From an uncultured Pelagibacteraceae bacterium (GTDB lineage Bacteria > Pseudomonadota > Alphaproteobacteria > Pelagibacterales > Pelagibacteraceae): a stretch of 64,000 nt of DNA. The stretch spans positions 1 to 64,000 of the forward strand of contig CACKFV010000001.1 in NCBI GenBank assembly GCA_902599605.1, in the 5' to 3' direction. A program made the translations under genes and the position numbers. The notes below the pieces were generated by a model. The model was given only the letters and a program-made list of their open reading frames with translations, was not told the origin of the DNA and searched no databases. Below, piece by piece: positions 26,194 to 37,003 of this stretch (the first letter of the stretch is position 1; every line of letters begins with the position of its first letter).

Positions 26194-27035
26194 TAATATT
26201 TCTTAATAATTTCTATCAATCGATTTAGTTGCTCTAAATCTCTATAATCAAAAGTTACAGACCCTTTGTTATTTTTCTTATTTGTAATTTGGGTTTTGAG
26301 ACCTATTTTTTCCATTAGATCGGTCTCAATTCTTTTAATATTAGGGTCCTTTGAATTTTTAATTAATTTACTTGGAGACTTGTAAAGTCTTACAAGATTT
26401 TCCGTTTGTCTTACTGAAAGGTTCTTTTTAATTATTTTTTTTGCAATTTGATCTGAGTTACTAAGCCCAACTAAAATTTTGGCGTGACCTGGGGAGATCT
26501 TATTAGTTTTTATCAAATCAGTTATATAACTTGATAGTGTTAAAAGTCTTAAACTATTAGTAATGTGACTTCTGCTTTTGCCTATAAATTTAGCAACTTG
26601 TTCTTGGTCATAACTAAACTCATCAATCAACCTTTTATAACCTTCTGCTTCCTCTATTGAATTTAAGTCATGTCTTTGAACATTTTCAACAATACCAAAC
26701 TCAAGAGCCTTTTTATCGTCAGCATCAACAACAACTACTGGCACCTCATGCAAACCTGCTCTTTGAGCTGCCAACCATCTTCTCTCTCCTGCTATTATCT
26801 CATATTTATTTCCACTTGAAGGCCTCGCAATAATTGGCTGAATGATACCTCTAGACTTAATTGAATTAGTTAACTCCTCCAAGCTTTCTTCATCAAATGT
26901 TTTTCTTGGTTGATATCTATTCCTAATTAAATCACTAACTGAAATTTTATTGTTTTTTGAAACTGTTTTTGTATCCCCTATTAAAGATGACAATCCTCTT
27001 CCTAAACCTTTTTTATTTTTAAAAATACTGCTCAT
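26190..27035 (-). CDS. parB: Chromosome partitioning protein ParB
   Basis: CTP-dependent clamp that loads at parS and spreads to organise the origin. The 281-residue protein begins with a short ParA-stimulating tail (KKGLGRGLSSLIGD). It has the CTP-binding motifs IIAGERRWLAAQRAGL and IVENVQRHDLN, a helix-turn-helix (DQEQVAKFIGKSRSHITNSLRLL), and a C-terminal dimerisation region ending YRDLEQLNRLIEIIKKYY. It overlaps parA by 4 bases. A cognate parS lies 1.4 kb away inside rsmG. Confidence 0.98.
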   Translation of the reverse strand: MSSIFKNKKGLGRGLSSLIGDTKTVSKNNKISVSDLIRNRYQPRKTFDEESLEELTNSIKSRGIIQPIIARPSSGNKYEIIAGERRWLAAQRAGLHEVPVVVVDADDKKALEFGIVENVQRHDLNSIEEAEGYKRLIDEFSYDQEQVAKFIGKSRSHITNSLRLLTLSSYITDLIKTNKISPGHAKILVGLSNSDQIAKKIIKKNLSVRQTENLVRLYKSPSKLIKNSKDPNIKRIETDLMEKIGLKTQITNKKNNKGSVTFDYRDLEQLNRLIEIIKKYY

Positions 27036-27832
27036 GCTGCCGTTACGAAACTCGATTCTTGAGCCAAAAACTCCTCTGTGAATTTAATATAAGATTTACT
27101 TCCTGGACATTGTTTATCATATATTAAAACAGGAACCCCATGTGAGGGTGCTTCTGATAAACGAACATTTCTAGGAACTACTGTTTGATAGACTTTTTCT
27201 TTAAAATAATCTCTTGCATCTGTTTCAACTTGTGCAGATAATCTGTTTCTTTTGTCATACATCGTTAACAATATTCCTCTTACAAATAAATTGGGATTAA
27301 GGCCGACCTTAATACGATCTATAGTTTTAATAAGCTGAGTTATCCCTTCAAGGGCAAAAAATTCTGTCTGTAAAGGCACAACTAATGAGTCTGATGCCAC
27401 CAAAGCCATCACGGTTAATAAACTCAAAGAAGGCGGGCAATCAATCAAGACATAGTCGTATGAGTGGCTAGAATTGTTTAAATATGCGGTTAATTTAGTC
27501 TTTAAAAGATAAGCTCTATTTTGGTCATCTGCGGTTTCAACCTCCAAACCAGATAAATCTACATTTGATGTTATGATATCTAAATTTTGAAAGTTAGTCT
27601 TCTGAATTGAGCCTTGAATCTCCTCTTTACCGTTTAAGACTCCATAAATTGATTTGTTAGTATCTGCTAAATTAGACAAACCTAATCCCGTTGTTGCATT
27701 TCCTTGTGGGTCCAAATCTATGACTAGTATTTTTTTTCCATTTAAACTAAGTCCTGCAGCCAAATTAATTACGGTCGTCGTTTTTCCAACACCGCCCTTT
27801 TGATTAATAACTGAAATAATTTTTTCTTTCAT
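27032..27832 (-). CDS. parA: Chromosome partitioning ATPase ParA
   Basis: Walker-type ATPase that moves ParB-bound origins over the nucleoid. The 266-residue protein has the deviant Walker A NQKGGVGKTTTVINLA, LVIDLDPQGNATTGLG (Walker A' region) and VLIDCPPSLSLLT (Walker B). It sits between rsmG and parB with 4-base overlaps on both sides, the classical origin-proximal order mnmG-rsmG-parA-parB. Confidence 0.98.
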   Translation of the reverse strand: MKEKIISVINQKGGVGKTTTVINLAAGLSLNGKKILVIDLDPQGNATTGLGLSNLADTNKSIYGVLNGKEEIQGSIQKTNFQNLDIITSNVDLSGLEVETADDQNRAYLLKTKLTAYLNNSSHSYDYVLIDCPPSLSLLTVMALVASDSLVVPLQTEFFALEGITQLIKTIDRIKVGLNPNLFVRGILLTMYDKRNRLSAQVETDARDYFKEKVYQTVVPRNVRLSEAPSHGVPVLIYDKQCPGSKSYIKFTEEFLAQESSFVTAA

Positions 27833-28467
27833 TTTTTTTTACTCACTTTATCTATCTTAATTATGATTGAATCTTTTTCTGTTACGCTTTTTTTTTCTAT
27901 AAATTCTAAATTCCATTTTTTTAAACTTTGCTCAATTGAACTCTTTCCACTCTTTCCTAAAAATAAAATGATGTCTTTAAAATCATCGAAGTTTTTCGTT
28001 ACTAAATCCAAAATAACCGGCAAAGGTTTAAACGCCCTTGCTACAATCAAATCAGAGTTTAATTTTTTTTGATCAAAGATATTTTGATTTATTACCTCGG
28101 CGTTTAGTTCAAATTTATCAATAACTCTTTTTAAAAAATTACTTTTCTTAAAACTTTTTTCGTAAAGAAAAAATTTCATTTTCGATTTTTGTTTTTTTTT
28201 TATAATAGCTATAACTAAGCCAGGTAGACCCGAGCCAGAACCTAGATCAGTGCAAGATAGATGATTTTCATCAATTAAATCAATAATTTGCGCACAATCA
28301 ATTATATGTCTATCTCTGGCTAATCCCTCGGTATGTTGGCTGATTAAATTTATATTTTTGTTCTCATTTAAAATCATTTCTTTAAATTCATCTAATTCAA
28401 GAAATGTTTCACGTGAAACATTCAAAGTCTCTAGTTTTGAGTAATCAATTTTATGCGAATCTATCAA
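27829..28467 (-). CDS. rsmG: 16S rRNA (guanine-527-N7)-methyltransferase RsmG
   Basis: Methylates N7 of G527 in 16S rRNA. The 212-residue protein has the GidB pattern: [13 protein letters not shown] followed by the SAM-binding [17 protein letters not shown], and [14 protein letters not shown]. The N-terminal segment NVSRETF is encoded by the parS site, as happens in other bacteria where NVSRET in GidB reflects an embedded parS. It overlaps both mnmG and parA by 4 bases. Confidence 0.97.
   Translation of the reverse strand: MIDSHKIDYSKLETLNVSRETFLELDEFKEMILNENKNINLISQHTEGLARDRHIIDCAQIIDLIDENHLSCTDLGSGSGLPGLVIAIIKKKQKSKMKFFLYEKSFKKSNFLKRVIDKFELNAEVINQNIFDQKKLNSDLIVARAFKPLPVILDLVTKNFDDFKDIILFLGKSGKSSIEQSLKKWNLEFIEKKSVTEKDSIIIKIDKVSKKK
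28404..28421. other. parS centromere site
   Basis: ATGTTTCACGTGAAACAT is a perfect 18-base palindrome containing the conserved 16-base bacterial parS consensus TGTTTCACGTGAAACA without mismatch. It lies in the 5' part of rsmG, upstream of parA-parB and about 10.6 kb from the proposed origin. ParB is expected to load here. Confidence 0.97.
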
Positions 28468-30335
28468 GCTATCTTCTTAATAGACTTTCTTTTAAGATGT
28501 GACAACAGAATAAATACTGCCGCTGGGGTTATGCCGTCAATTCTGAGTGCTTGACCCATTGTTTTTGGCCTTATTTCCTTGAATTTCGACTTAACTTCGT
28601 TTGAAAAACCAGAAAAACTGTCATAATTAATATTATCTGGGATTTTAAGATTTTCATCTCTTTTAAAAGCAAGTATATCAGCACTTTGCTTCTTTAAATA
28701 ACCCTTGTAATGGGCATTGGTCTCCAATTGATCATCTATCTCTTTTGATAAAAATCTTAATTCAGGCCAAATCTCCCTAATTTTACTCATAGTAACACCC
28801 TTTTGAGCCAATATATTGCTAGCAGTCCTTAAAATACCATCTTTTGCAATTTTTACACCAAATTTTGATACCTTCGAGGGTGAAATTTTCAAATTATCCA
28901 TTTTTAATGAAATATTTTTTAAATTTCTGCTTTTAACATTAAAAACCTTAGCCCTTTCTTTTGAAACTAAACCGACTCTAATCCCTATATCAGTCAATCT
29001 CAGATCAGCATTATCAGATCTGAGAGTTAATCGATATTCAGCTCTAGATGTAAACATTCTATAAGGCTCAGCAACTCCTTTTGTTACTAAATCATCTATC
29101 ATTACACCAATATAAGCTTGTGATCTATCCAAAATTAATGGTTCCTTATTTTGAATTGATAATGCTGCATTAGCACCAGCAATCAAACCTTGTGCAGCGG
29201 CCTCTTCATAGCCTGTCGTTCCATTTATTTGTCCTGCTAAATAGAAATTTTTAATCTTCTTAGTCTCCAAGGTTAAGAAAAGCTCTCTCGGGTCAACGTA
29301 ATCATATTCTATTGCATATCCAGGCCTTATAATTTTAACATCTTCTAAACCATTGATATTATGACATATTTTGTACTGTATCTCTTCTGGAAGTGATGTG
29401 GAAATACCATTTGGGTACACAGTATTATCTGCAAGACCTTCAGGTTCTAAAAAAATTTGATGTCTTGTTTTATCTTTAAATTTATAAATTTTATCTTCAA
29501 TAGATGGACAATATCTAGGACCAACACCCTTTATACTTCCAGAATACATTGCACTCTTTTTTAAATTGTCAGAAATTATCTCGTGAACTTTTTTATTTGT
29601 GTAAGTCATACTGCATGAGATTTGATCGTTATAAACTTTCTTAGTTAAGAAAGAGAAAAAAGAGATATCTTTATCTGCATCTTGTCGTTCGAGATTATCA
29701 TAGTTAATTGTTGTACCGTCTAATCTTGGAGGGGTTCCGGTCTTTAGTCTACCTAATTTAAAATCATGTTTTCTTAACTGATCCGATAAACCTAACGTTG
29801 GTTTTTCATCATACCTTCCCGCTGGCGTTTTTTTATCACCTATATGTATCAAACCATTTAAAAAAGTACCCGTTGTCAGAATTACCTTAGAACATTTGAT
29901 TTCTGTACCATCTACTGCTTTGAGACCTTTTATCTCATTATTTTCAATTATAAATTGATTTATTGACATCGAAAATATGCTTAAATTACAATAGTTTAGC
30001 AGTTTTAGTTGCATTTCTTTTTTATAAATAGACCTATCACTTTGGGTTCGCAGTCCTTGTACAGCTGGTCCTCTGCTTCTATTTAGAAGTCTAAATTGAA
30101 TCCCAGATTTATCAGCTATGTCTCCCATAACACCATCTAAAGCATCTATTTCTCTTACTAAATGCCCTTTACCAAGCCCACCGATTGCAGGGTTACAAGA
30201 CATCTCGCCTATAGTACTAGTGTCGTTCGTAAACAATGCAGTTGTGACACCCATTCGAGCGGATGCAGCTGCAGCCTCACAGCCAGCATGACCACCACCA
30301 ATTACAACAACATCAAATGAAAAATTATTTTTCAT
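28464..30335 (-). CDS. mnmG: tRNA uridine-5-carboxymethylaminomethyl modification enzyme MnmG (GidA)
   Basis: With MnmE, modifies the wobble uridine of several tRNAs using FAD and folate. The 623-residue protein has the FAD-binding [20 protein letters not shown] at the N-terminus and both family signatures: [13 protein letters not shown] and [21 protein letters not shown] helical C-terminal domain ([18 protein letters not shown]) contacts MnmE and tRNA. It overlaps rsmG by 4 bases and follows mnmE after 116 bases. Confidence 0.99.
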   Translation of the reverse strand: MKNNFSFDVVVIGGGHAGCEAAAASARMGVTTALFTNDTSTIGEMSCNPAIGGLGKGHLVREIDALDGVMGDIADKSGIQFRLLNRSRGPAVQGLRTQSDRSIYKKEMQLKLLNYCNLSIFSMSINQFIIENNEIKGLKAVDGTEIKCSKVILTTGTFLNGLIHIGDKKTPAGRYDEKPTLGLSDQLRKHDFKLGRLKTGTPPRLDGTTINYDNLERQDADKDISFFSFLTKKVYNDQISCSMTYTNKKVHEIISDNLKKSAMYSGSIKGVGPRYCPSIEDKIYKFKDKTRHQIFLEPEGLADNTVYPNGISTSLPEEIQYKICHNINGLEDVKIIRPGYAIEYDYVDPRELFLTLETKKIKNFYLAGQINGTTGYEEAAAQGLIAGANAALSIQNKEPLILDRSQAYIGVMIDDLVTKGVAEPYRMFTSRAEYRLTLRSDNADLRLTDIGIRVGLVSKERAKVFNVKSRNLKNISLKMDNLKISPSKVSKFGVKIAKDGILRTASNILAQKGVTMSKIREIWPELRFLSKEIDDQLETNAHYKGYLKKQSADILAFKRDENLKIPDNINYDSFSGFSNEVKSKFKEIRPKTMGQALRIDGITPAAVFILLSHLKRKSIKKIA

Positions 30336-30451
30336 GCTTTGAATTTATAGTTGATGACAAATTTTACAAGTTTTAACCAAAAAATCCCTCAAAGTTGGCT
30401 AATACCAACGAATTTGTTTAAAAAGATGAAAAAAATCAAGGAAAATTGAAT

Positions 30452-31783
30452 TTATTTACCGATACAGAAATCGTTGAAAATACTACCTAATATCGTCTCT
30501 ACGTCAACTTTTCCAACAATTTTGCCTAAACTGACTTGTGCTAACCTAAGATCTTCAGCACCTTTGTCAAAATCTAAAGACTCAGTTTTGTCTTTAAAGT
30601 TTTGCAAGTTTATTAAGCACTCTTTTAGATTATTTTTATGTCTCTCTCTAGTTACAAAAACATCGTCATTAAACTTCATATCTCTAATTAAATTTTTTTT
30701 AATTCGGTCTAATAATTCATCTATGTTTTTTTCTTTAAGAAAAGATACAGAAATTGGATCATACTTGTTAAGTCTATCCTTCACATCAAATTTACTAAGG
30801 TCAGATTTGTTAATAACTAAAATTGTGTTTTTATTAAACAGATCGTTCAAAAAACCATAAAAATCAACATTTTTTGGCTCTATAACGACTATTCTAAGGT
30901 CCGCTTCTTCTGCTTTTTTGAAAGCAAGTTTAATACCTTCTTTTTCAATTACATCTTTTGACTCTCTGATACCTGCCGTGTCTGAAATTATTACTGGATA
31001 ACCATAAAAGTTTAAATTTGTTTGCAGCACATCTCTCGTAGTTCCCGCAACGTTAGAAACTATTGAAACATTTCTTTTGCTTAAATAATTCATCAAGGTT
31101 GATTTTCCGGAGTTAGGAGGACCAACGATTGCAATTTTATAACCTGTTCTTATTCTTTCTCCAACTTCATAGCTTAACAATATTTTTTTAATTTCGTTTT
31201 CAATAATGGAAACATCTTTGTTAACATCATCAAGAACATTGGAGGGTAAATCTTCATCAGGAAAGTCAATCTTTGCCTCAATCTTTGACAAAACTTTAAT
31301 TAATTTCTCTCTTAGTTCATTAAATTTTAAAAAAGATTTACCTTTTATGATATTTTGAGCTTGTTCCATTTGAATTTCTGTCTCTGCAGCTATTAAATCA
31401 CCTATCGCCTCTGCTTGAAGTAAATTTATCTTACCATTTAAGAATGCGAGTTTTGTAAATTCTCCAGGTTCTGCCAATCTACATTTTTTTGTGCTTATAA
31501 TTGTGTCTTGTAGCTCTTTAACTACAGCTTTGCTACCATGAACGTGTAATTCTGCCATATCTTCACCTGTATAACTTTTTGGACCTGGAAACCATAAAAC
31601 TATTCCTTGATCGATTGGTCTAGAATTGTTGATATTGTTTAATTCTAGAAGGGTGGCTTCTCTAGGGTTTGGCAGTGCCTTATTTGTTAAAGACTTGATG
31701 AGAAAACTGGTCTCGGGGCCTGATATTCGAATAATAGCAACCCCTGAAGCTCCTATTCCAGTTGATAGTGCACATATCGTCAT
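30452..31783 (-). CDS. mnmE: tRNA modification GTPase MnmE (TrmE)
   Basis: GTPase partner of MnmG. The 443-residue protein has the folate-binding N-domain (about 1-115, with GASGVAIIRISGP), a helical domain split around the G domain, and G motifs GPPNSGKS (G1), SDTAGIRES (G3) and NKSDL (G4). It ends in the catalytic CxGK (FCIGK). It lies downstream of the paired GT41 genes with a 19-base gap. Confidence 0.99.
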   Translation of the reverse strand: MTICALSTGIGASGVAIIRISGPETSFLIKSLTNKALPNPREATLLELNNINNSRPIDQGIVLWFPGPKSYTGEDMAELHVHGSKAVVKELQDTIISTKKCRLAEPGEFTKLAFLNGKINLLQAEAIGDLIAAETEIQMEQAQNIIKGKSFLKFNELREKLIKVLSKIEAKIDFPDEDLPSNVLDDVNKDVSIIENEIKKILLSYEVGERIRTGYKIAIVGPPNSGKSTLMNYLSKRNVSIVSNVAGTTRDVLQTNLNFYGYPVIISDTAGIRESKDVIEKEGIKLAFKKAEEADLRIVVIEPKNVDFYGFLNDLFNKNTILVINKSDLSKFDVKDRLNKYDPISVSFLKEKNIDELLDRIKKNLIRDMKFNDDVFVTRERHKNNLKECLINLQNFKDKTESLDFDKGAEDLRLAQVSLGKIVGKVDVETILGSIFNDFCIGK

Positions 31784-31802
31784 AAATTTTAAACGTTTAA
31801 GT

Positions 31803-33491
31803 CTATTTATGATTTGTATAAGTGTCTAGAATTGATTTCCAAAAATTGCCTGCAAATTTCTTGGTATTAAAGGTATTGGTTTTCAAAACTTCATCAAAAA
31901 TAAATTTTCGAATTTGTTTTAATTTATCTATGTCATTGGCTAATGAAACTACTTTAGAAATATAATCATCTTTGTTCTTTGCAACCAAATCCTTCAAATT
32001 GGAATTTATTAAAATGCTTTCACCGCATCTCGAATTAAAATTAAAACCTGCTAAACTTATTACTGGTACATTCATCCACAAAGCTTCACACGTTGTTGTT
32101 ACACCAGTATAGGGAAAAGTATCTAAACAAAGATCTATATCTTTATAAAGATTAATATGGTCCTCAAAGTTTTTTGATCTATTTTTAAAGACAACTTTGT
32201 TCAATACTCCCTCCTTCTCAAATAACTCTTTAAAATGAATTTCAGCATGTGAAACTGATGACTTTAATATAAGTTTACTATTGTTAATTTTTTTAAGTAT
32301 TTTTGACCAAACTTCAACAGTATCATCTGAAATTTTTGTAAAATTGTTGAAAGATCCTAGTGTAATGTAACCACTATTTTCTGATGGCAAATGATTATAC
32401 TTTCTCTCAATATTTAATCCTGAATGAGAACTCCAGATTTCATCTAGATAAATAATTTTTTCTTTATATAGGTCTTTTTCTTTCTCGAATATTAGATTTT
32501 TATCTGCAATTAAATAATCGCTGTGATTTAAACCTATAGTATTGTTATAACCTAGCCAAGATATTTGTAATTTGCAAACTCTAGAATTAAAAATTTCAAC
32601 TCTTCCTTTGCCCACATATCCATTAAGATCAATTAATATATCAATACCTATTGATCTTACAAATCTCGCAAATTCGCTGTTGTTCTTGTTCGAAATATTG
32701 TGAAAAAAGTCAACTTTAACCTTAAAAGTTTTTGTTGTATCATCTTCTCTCTTTTCATCAATGTCAGAAAAAATATGTGTTTCAAAGTTCTCATTTTTAT
32801 AATCTAGCAAATCTTTTATGAAATATGTGACTGAATGATTCCCACCTATATTTGATGAAACAAAACCAATTTTAATTTTTTTTTTTTTAGTTACTTCAAT
32901 TTTGGGCAATTCAATATGAGGTAAATTTTCTTTTGTTAAATCGGTAAAATTAAAGAAATCCTTTTGTGACCAGTTATATCTGTAATTATTATTATAAATA
33001 TACTCAAAAAGGATTAAATTTTTTTCTTTGGAACAATTTTTATCTAATAATTCTTTTAAAATTTCTTGTCTAAAGTCAATATTGGTATCCTTAAAACTTA
33101 AAAGTGACATTGCATGAAATAGCTTTTCGTCGTAACTCAATATAGATTTTGCTTCAAAAAAAAATTTTTTTATTTCAATATATTCGGCTGGGGATAAAGT
33201 ATTATCTAGTTCTACTTTTTCACTAACACTATAAAAATAGTATCTTAAGCATTCTAATCCAATTTTACTTTTTTTATCTAAAATATAGCCTTGTTTGAAA
33301 TTTTGTGCTGCTAACAAGATATCTTTTAGCTTTCGGCCTAACGATCTCATTCTAGCCAATCCTAAAATTAACAAAACTTGACTATTAGTTTCTTTATCGT
33401 CAAAATTGCTCTCAATTTCAAAAATTAATCTTCCGTATTGTTTGCTATTAAATAGAGGTATTAAATCATTAATTTTTCTTTCAATTGTCAT
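31803..33491 (-). CDS. GT41 (SPINDLY/OGT-like) glycosyltransferase, copy 1
   Basis: The 562-residue protein has a helical, TPR-like N-terminal part (about 1-200) and a C-terminal O-GlcNAc-transferase-type domain. Motifs include KIGFVSSNIGGNHSV, ILIDLNGYVGKGR, LQISWLGYNNTIGL, GSFNNFTKISDDTVEVW, and the nucleotide-sugar site LDTFPYTGVTTTCEALW with VPVISLAG. Such enzymes transfer a sugar from a UDP or GDP donor to Ser/Thr of proteins. The target and donor are unknown; there are no flagellar genes here. It overlaps its paralogue upstream by 11 bases. Confidence 0.88.
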   Translation of the reverse strand: MTIERKINDLIPLFNSKQYGRLIFEIESNFDDKETNSQVLLILGLARMRSLGRKLKDILLAAQNFKQGYILDKKSKIGLECLRYYFYSVSEKVELDNTLSPAEYIEIKKFFFEAKSILSYDEKLFHAMSLLSFKDTNIDFRQEILKELLDKNCSKEKNLILFEYIYNNNYRYNWSQKDFFNFTDLTKENLPHIELPKIEVTKKKKIKIGFVSSNIGGNHSVTYFIKDLLDYKNENFETHIFSDIDEKREDDTTKTFKVKVDFFHNISNKNNSEFARFVRSIGIDILIDLNGYVGKGRVEIFNSRVCKLQISWLGYNNTIGLNHSDYLIADKNLIFEKEKDLYKEKIIYLDEIWSSHSGLNIERKYNHLPSENSGYITLGSFNNFTKISDDTVEVWSKILKKINNSKLILKSSVSHAEIHFKELFEKEGVLNKVVFKNRSKNFEDHINLYKDIDLCLDTFPYTGVTTTCEALWMNVPVISLAGFNFNSRCGESILINSNLKDLVAKNKDDYISKVVSLANDIDKLKQIRKFIFDEVLKTNTFNTKKFAGNFWKSILDTYTNHK

Positions 33492-35187
33492 TTTTGTTTC
33501 TTATTTTTTGCATGTTTTCAAGTGCTTCGCAAAAGTCGCTACTGAATCCTTTTGTATCAAATAATGGAGAATCCTTAATCTTATCAAAAAGATGTTTTCT
33601 TGCTTTATCTAATTCATTAATATTATTTGAGAAAAACACTGCCTTTTTTATGTAATCATCATTACTAGTTGCAATAAAGTTTTCAATGTTTGCATTTTTT
33701 AAAATACTTTCTCCACACCTTGAATTAAAGTTATAACCTGCTTTTGTAATTACTGGGACATTTTTCCACAATGCTTCGAATGTTGTTGTTACTCCATTGA
33801 ACGGAAAAGTATCCAAACACAAATCAATTTTATCATAAAGATTTATGTGGGATAAAAAATCGTTCCTTTTTGTTTTTTTTAATATCTCGATCGAGTCAAT
33901 CAAGCCCTCTTTTTCGAATCTTTTCTTTAAAACATCTTCACAAACATATAAAGATGATTTCAATATTATCTTTGAATTTTCAACTTTTTTTAAAATATTT
34001 ATCCACGTATCTAAAACCTCTTCATTTATTTTCATGAAATTATTTAAAGAACCAAAAGTAATGTAATTATTCTTTTTGAAAGGTAATTCGTTATAAACTC
34101 TTTCATATTCAAAGCCGCAATGAGAATTCCAAATTTTAGGAAGTTTATAGATCCTCGTAACATATTCTTTTTCTTCATTTTTTACAGTATTAGTATCAGC
34201 CAAAATAAAATCTACTTCTTTAAGGCCAGTAGAATTGTTAAAACCTAACCAGCTTATTTGGAGTGGGCAAATTCTTGTATTGAAAATACTTAACCTGTTA
34301 TAGGACCATAAACCGGCAAGATCGATTAGAATGTCTATGTTTTCATCTTGAATTGCATCAACAATTTCTTGATCTGATTTATCACCTAAATCAACCCAAT
34401 TATCAAAAAGATTTGAAAATTTATCTGTAGTTTCATCATGTTGATTAGTCGTTAGAAGAGAAAGTCCAAAAGTTTCAAATTTTGTCTGTTTTAAATCCGT
34501 AATAAGGTTTTTTATAAAGTATGTAATCGAATGAGATTGTTTGAAATCTGGAGAAAGAAAACCAATTTTTAGTTTTTGTTTTGTTGTATCAATTTTTGAA
34601 AGTTTTTTAGAATTGAGAACGCGAAACAAATTTGAGAATTTTTTTTGAAATTCAGCAAAATTTATTTGTTTCCAGTTACTCAAATACATTTGTGATGTAA
34701 TATATGACGTACCAAAAAGTTTATTTAAACCATTTGATTTAAGAATTTTTTCTAGCACAGAAATTTTTTCCTTATGCTTAATAAGATATTTATATAAATC
34801 AATTCCGTGAGCTAAATACCTATAGTTTTCAGAAAATTTCTTTTCTGCCTCTAAATACATTTTTTGTGAAGTAAGCATATTATTTAAAAGCTCTGAATCT
34901 TTTCGACCCATTTCTGCACAAAGTTTTATATGATTACATAGAGACTCTAGAGATATATCACCAAAATTATCTTTATAAAAAGCTGTTTCAAAGTCATTGA
35001 GCGCATATTTAGTATCTCTATCAGTTCTTGCTTTCTGGGACGCTCTACAAACCCCCAGTAGATTATGTAAAGCAGGAGTTCTATTGTTTTCTGTCGTTGA
35101 TAACTCTATATCTAATATTACTTCGGAATATCTCTTCTCTTGAAAAAGTTTTTTTAATTTTAACAAATTGACGTCAGGCATAAGCAA
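33481..35187 (-). CDS. GT41 (SPINDLY/OGT-like) glycosyltransferase, copy 2
   Basis: The 568-residue paralogue of the downstream gene has the same layout: an N-terminal helical repeat region (about 1-190) with LHNLLGVCRASQ, then KIGFLSPDFKQSHSITYF, ILIDLAGLWSYNR, LQISWLGFNNSTGL, TFGSLNNFMKINEEVLDTW and LDTFPFNGVTTTFEALW with VPVITKAG. The catalytic-domain motifs are all present in both copies, so neither looks dead. Differences are concentrated in the N-terminal half, which in this family selects the protein substrate. Confidence 0.88.
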   Translation of the reverse strand: MLMPDVNLLKLKKLFQEKRYSEVILDIELSTTENNRTPALHNLLGVCRASQKARTDRDTKYALNDFETAFYKDNFGDISLESLCNHIKLCAEMGRKDSELLNNMLTSQKMYLEAEKKFSENYRYLAHGIDLYKYLIKHKEKISVLEKILKSNGLNKLFGTSYITSQMYLSNWKQINFAEFQKKFSNLFRVLNSKKLSKIDTTKQKLKIGFLSPDFKQSHSITYFIKNLITDLKQTKFETFGLSLLTTNQHDETTDKFSNLFDNWVDLGDKSDQEIVDAIQDENIDILIDLAGLWSYNRLSIFNTRICPLQISWLGFNNSTGLKEVDFILADTNTVKNEEKEYVTRIYKLPKIWNSHCGFEYERVYNELPFKKNNYITFGSLNNFMKINEEVLDTWINILKKVENSKIILKSSLYVCEDVLKKRFEKEGLIDSIEILKKTKRNDFLSHINLYDKIDLCLDTFPFNGVTTTFEALWKNVPVITKAGYNFNSRCGESILKNANIENFIATSNDDYIKKAVFFSNNINELDKARKHLFDKIKDSPLFDTKGFSSDFCEALENMQKIRNKNDN

Positions 35188-35238
35188 ATATTACCAAATT
35201 AAAGTCTAATTTAAATGAATTATTAAGCTTATCTCAAT

Positions 35239-36510
35239 CTAAGAAGGTTTATTCATTGAGTTAAAAAACTCTGTATTGCTTTTGGTATTTTTAAGCTTAG
35301 AATTTATAAATTCAATTGCATCCATTGATCCCATTGGAGCTATTATACGTCTTAGGACATTCATCTTTTGCAAGTCATTTTTATCGAAAAGAAGCTCCTC
35401 TCTTCGAGTACCGGACTTAGTAATATCGATCGCTGGAAATATTCTTTTTTCAGATATTTTTCTATCAAGGATAGTTTCGCTATTACCTGTTCCCTTAAAT
35501 TCTTCAAATATAACTTCATCCATTCTACTACCAGTGTCTATCAATGCGGTTGCAATAATCGTTAAAGATCCGCCTTCCTCAATATTTCTTGCTGCTCCAA
35601 AAAATCTTTTAGGCCTTTGAAGAGCGTTAGCATCAACACCACCAGTTAAAACTTTTCCAGAACTGGGGACTACAGCGTTATAGGCTCTTCCAAGTCTTGT
35701 TATTGAGTCTAAAAGAATAACCACATCTTTTTTATGTTCTGTCATTCTTTTGGCTTTTTCTATAACCATTTCTGCCACCGCTACGTGCCTTTGTGCTGGT
35801 TCATCAAAAGTTGAACTTATTACCTCTCCTTTAACAGTACGTTGCATATCTGTTACTTCTTCGGGTCTTTCATCAATAAGCAGAACCATCAGATAACACT
35901 CTGGATGATTAGCAGTAATTGAATTAGCTATACTTTGTAAAATCATTGTTTTGCCAGCTTTAGGTGGAGATATAATTAAAGATCTTTGACCCTTACCTAT
36001 TGGACTTACAAGATCAATTAATCTTGGAGTTAAATTTGGCTTTTTCTCGACTGTGTTAGTTTCAACTTCCATAATTATTTGTTTGTTAGGATATAATGGA
36101 GTCAGGTTATCAAATGCAATTTTGTGCCTAGATTTTTCAGGATCTTCAAGATTTATTTTGCTCACTTGAAGCAAAGCAAAGTATCTTTCTCCTTCTTTAG
36201 GTGCTCTAACAGGTCCTTCAACAGTGTCGCCTGTTCTTAATCCAAATTTCCTAATTTGGCTTGGGCTAACATAAATATCATCAGCTCCTGGTAAATAGTT
36301 TGACTCTAACGCTCTTAAAAAACCAAATCCATCCTGAAGCAGTTGAAGAACTCCCATCCCAGTTATTTCTTCGCCTTTTTCAGCAAGTTTTTTTAGTATA
36401 GCAAACAAAATTTCTTGTTTCCTAAGTGTGCTTGCATTTTCAATGCCTAGCTTCTCAGCTTGTTCAATCAATTGTGCAGGGCTATTTTTTTTTAGTTCTT
36501 GGATTTTCAT
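35239..36510 (-). CDS. rho: Transcription termination factor Rho
   Basis: Hexameric RNA-dependent ATPase that ends transcription. The 423-residue protein has the OB-fold primary RNA site ([31 protein letters not shown]), the Walker [23 protein letters not shown] (Walker B), and the Q-loop [11 protein letters not shown]. It is complete. In a genome whose convergent genes overlap, Rho may carry much of the termination load (inference). It lies between hemJ and the GT41 pair, within the origin-proximal rho-hem arrangement. Confidence 0.99.
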   Translation of the reverse strand: MKIQELKKNSPAQLIEQAEKLGIENASTLRKQEILFAILKKLAEKGEEITGMGVLQLLQDGFGFLRALESNYLPGADDIYVSPSQIRKFGLRTGDTVEGPVRAPKEGERYFALLQVSKINLEDPEKSRHKIAFDNLTPLYPNKQIIMEVETNTVEKKPNLTPRLIDLVSPIGKGQRSLIISPPKAGKTMILQSIANSITANHPECYLMVLLIDERPEEVTDMQRTVKGEVISSTFDEPAQRHVAVAEMVIEKAKRMTEHKKDVVILLDSITRLGRAYNAVVPSSGKVLTGGVDANALQRPKRFFGAARNIEEGGSLTIIATALIDTGSRMDEVIFEEFKGTGNSETILDRKISEKRIFPAIDITKSGTRREELLFDKNDLQKMNVLRRIIAPMGSMDAIEFINSKLKNTKSNTEFFNSMNKPS

Positions 36511-36562
36511 GTAGGGAATTGAATAATTTGGTATTAATAATATAATATATATTTGTGATTTT

Positions 36563-37003
36563 TCAACCTCCTAATGGCTTTAAAATTGCAAAGAATATGA
36601 TCAAAATTAACAATATGGTTGGTATTTCATTAATAATTCGAAAATACTTTGAGCTTGATGTGTTTCTATCATCTTTAAATGCTCTTAAACACGATCCAAG
36701 ATAAAAGTGATAAGCCGTTAAAGTGACTACTAAAAAAAATTTAACTTGCATCCAAAGTGCACTTAGTAATTCAAGGCCAACAAAATGTATTAAGGCCAAA
36801 CCAAATATCCAAGAAAGCAACATTGCTGGATACATAATGTAGAAATACAATTTTTTCTCCATTACTTTAAAAACTTTACAAACCTCAATATTTGATGAGT
36901 TTTCTGTGTGATAAACAAATATTCTTGGCAAATAAAGTAACCCGGCCATCCAAGAAATTACAGCAATTAAATGTAGAGATTTAAATATTAGGTAAAAATT
37001 CAT
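36563..37003 (-). CDS. hemJ: HemJ-type protoporphyrinogen IX oxidase
   Basis: Membrane enzyme converting protoporphyrinogen IX to protoporphyrin IX. The 146-residue protein has four membrane helices. It shows the UPF0093 pattern [25 protein letters not shown], with the conserved His in the first helix, and a C-terminal [19 protein letters not shown]. It overlaps hemH by 4 bases, which fits its place as the step before ferrochelatase. Confidence 0.93.
   Translation of the reverse strand: MNFYLIFKSLHLIAVISWMAGLLYLPRIFVYHTENSSNIEVCKVFKVMEKKLYFYIMYPAMLLSWIFGLALIHFVGLELLSALWMQVKFFLVVTLTAYHFYLGSCLRAFKDDRNTSSSKYFRIINEIPTILLILIIFFAILKPLGG

Noticed and set aside
30394-30409. Small hairpin GTTGG/CCAAC between mnmE and mnmG
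   Set aside because: Only 5 bp, with a T-run too far away; weak as a terminator.
33999-34007. TTATCCACG, close to a DnaA box
   Set aside because: Isolated, inside a glycosyltransferase coding region, with no cluster around it.
31803-35187. GT41 pair considered as a mobile or foreign island
   Set aside because: Base composition looks like the neighbours, and there are no flanking repeats, tRNA or integrase.
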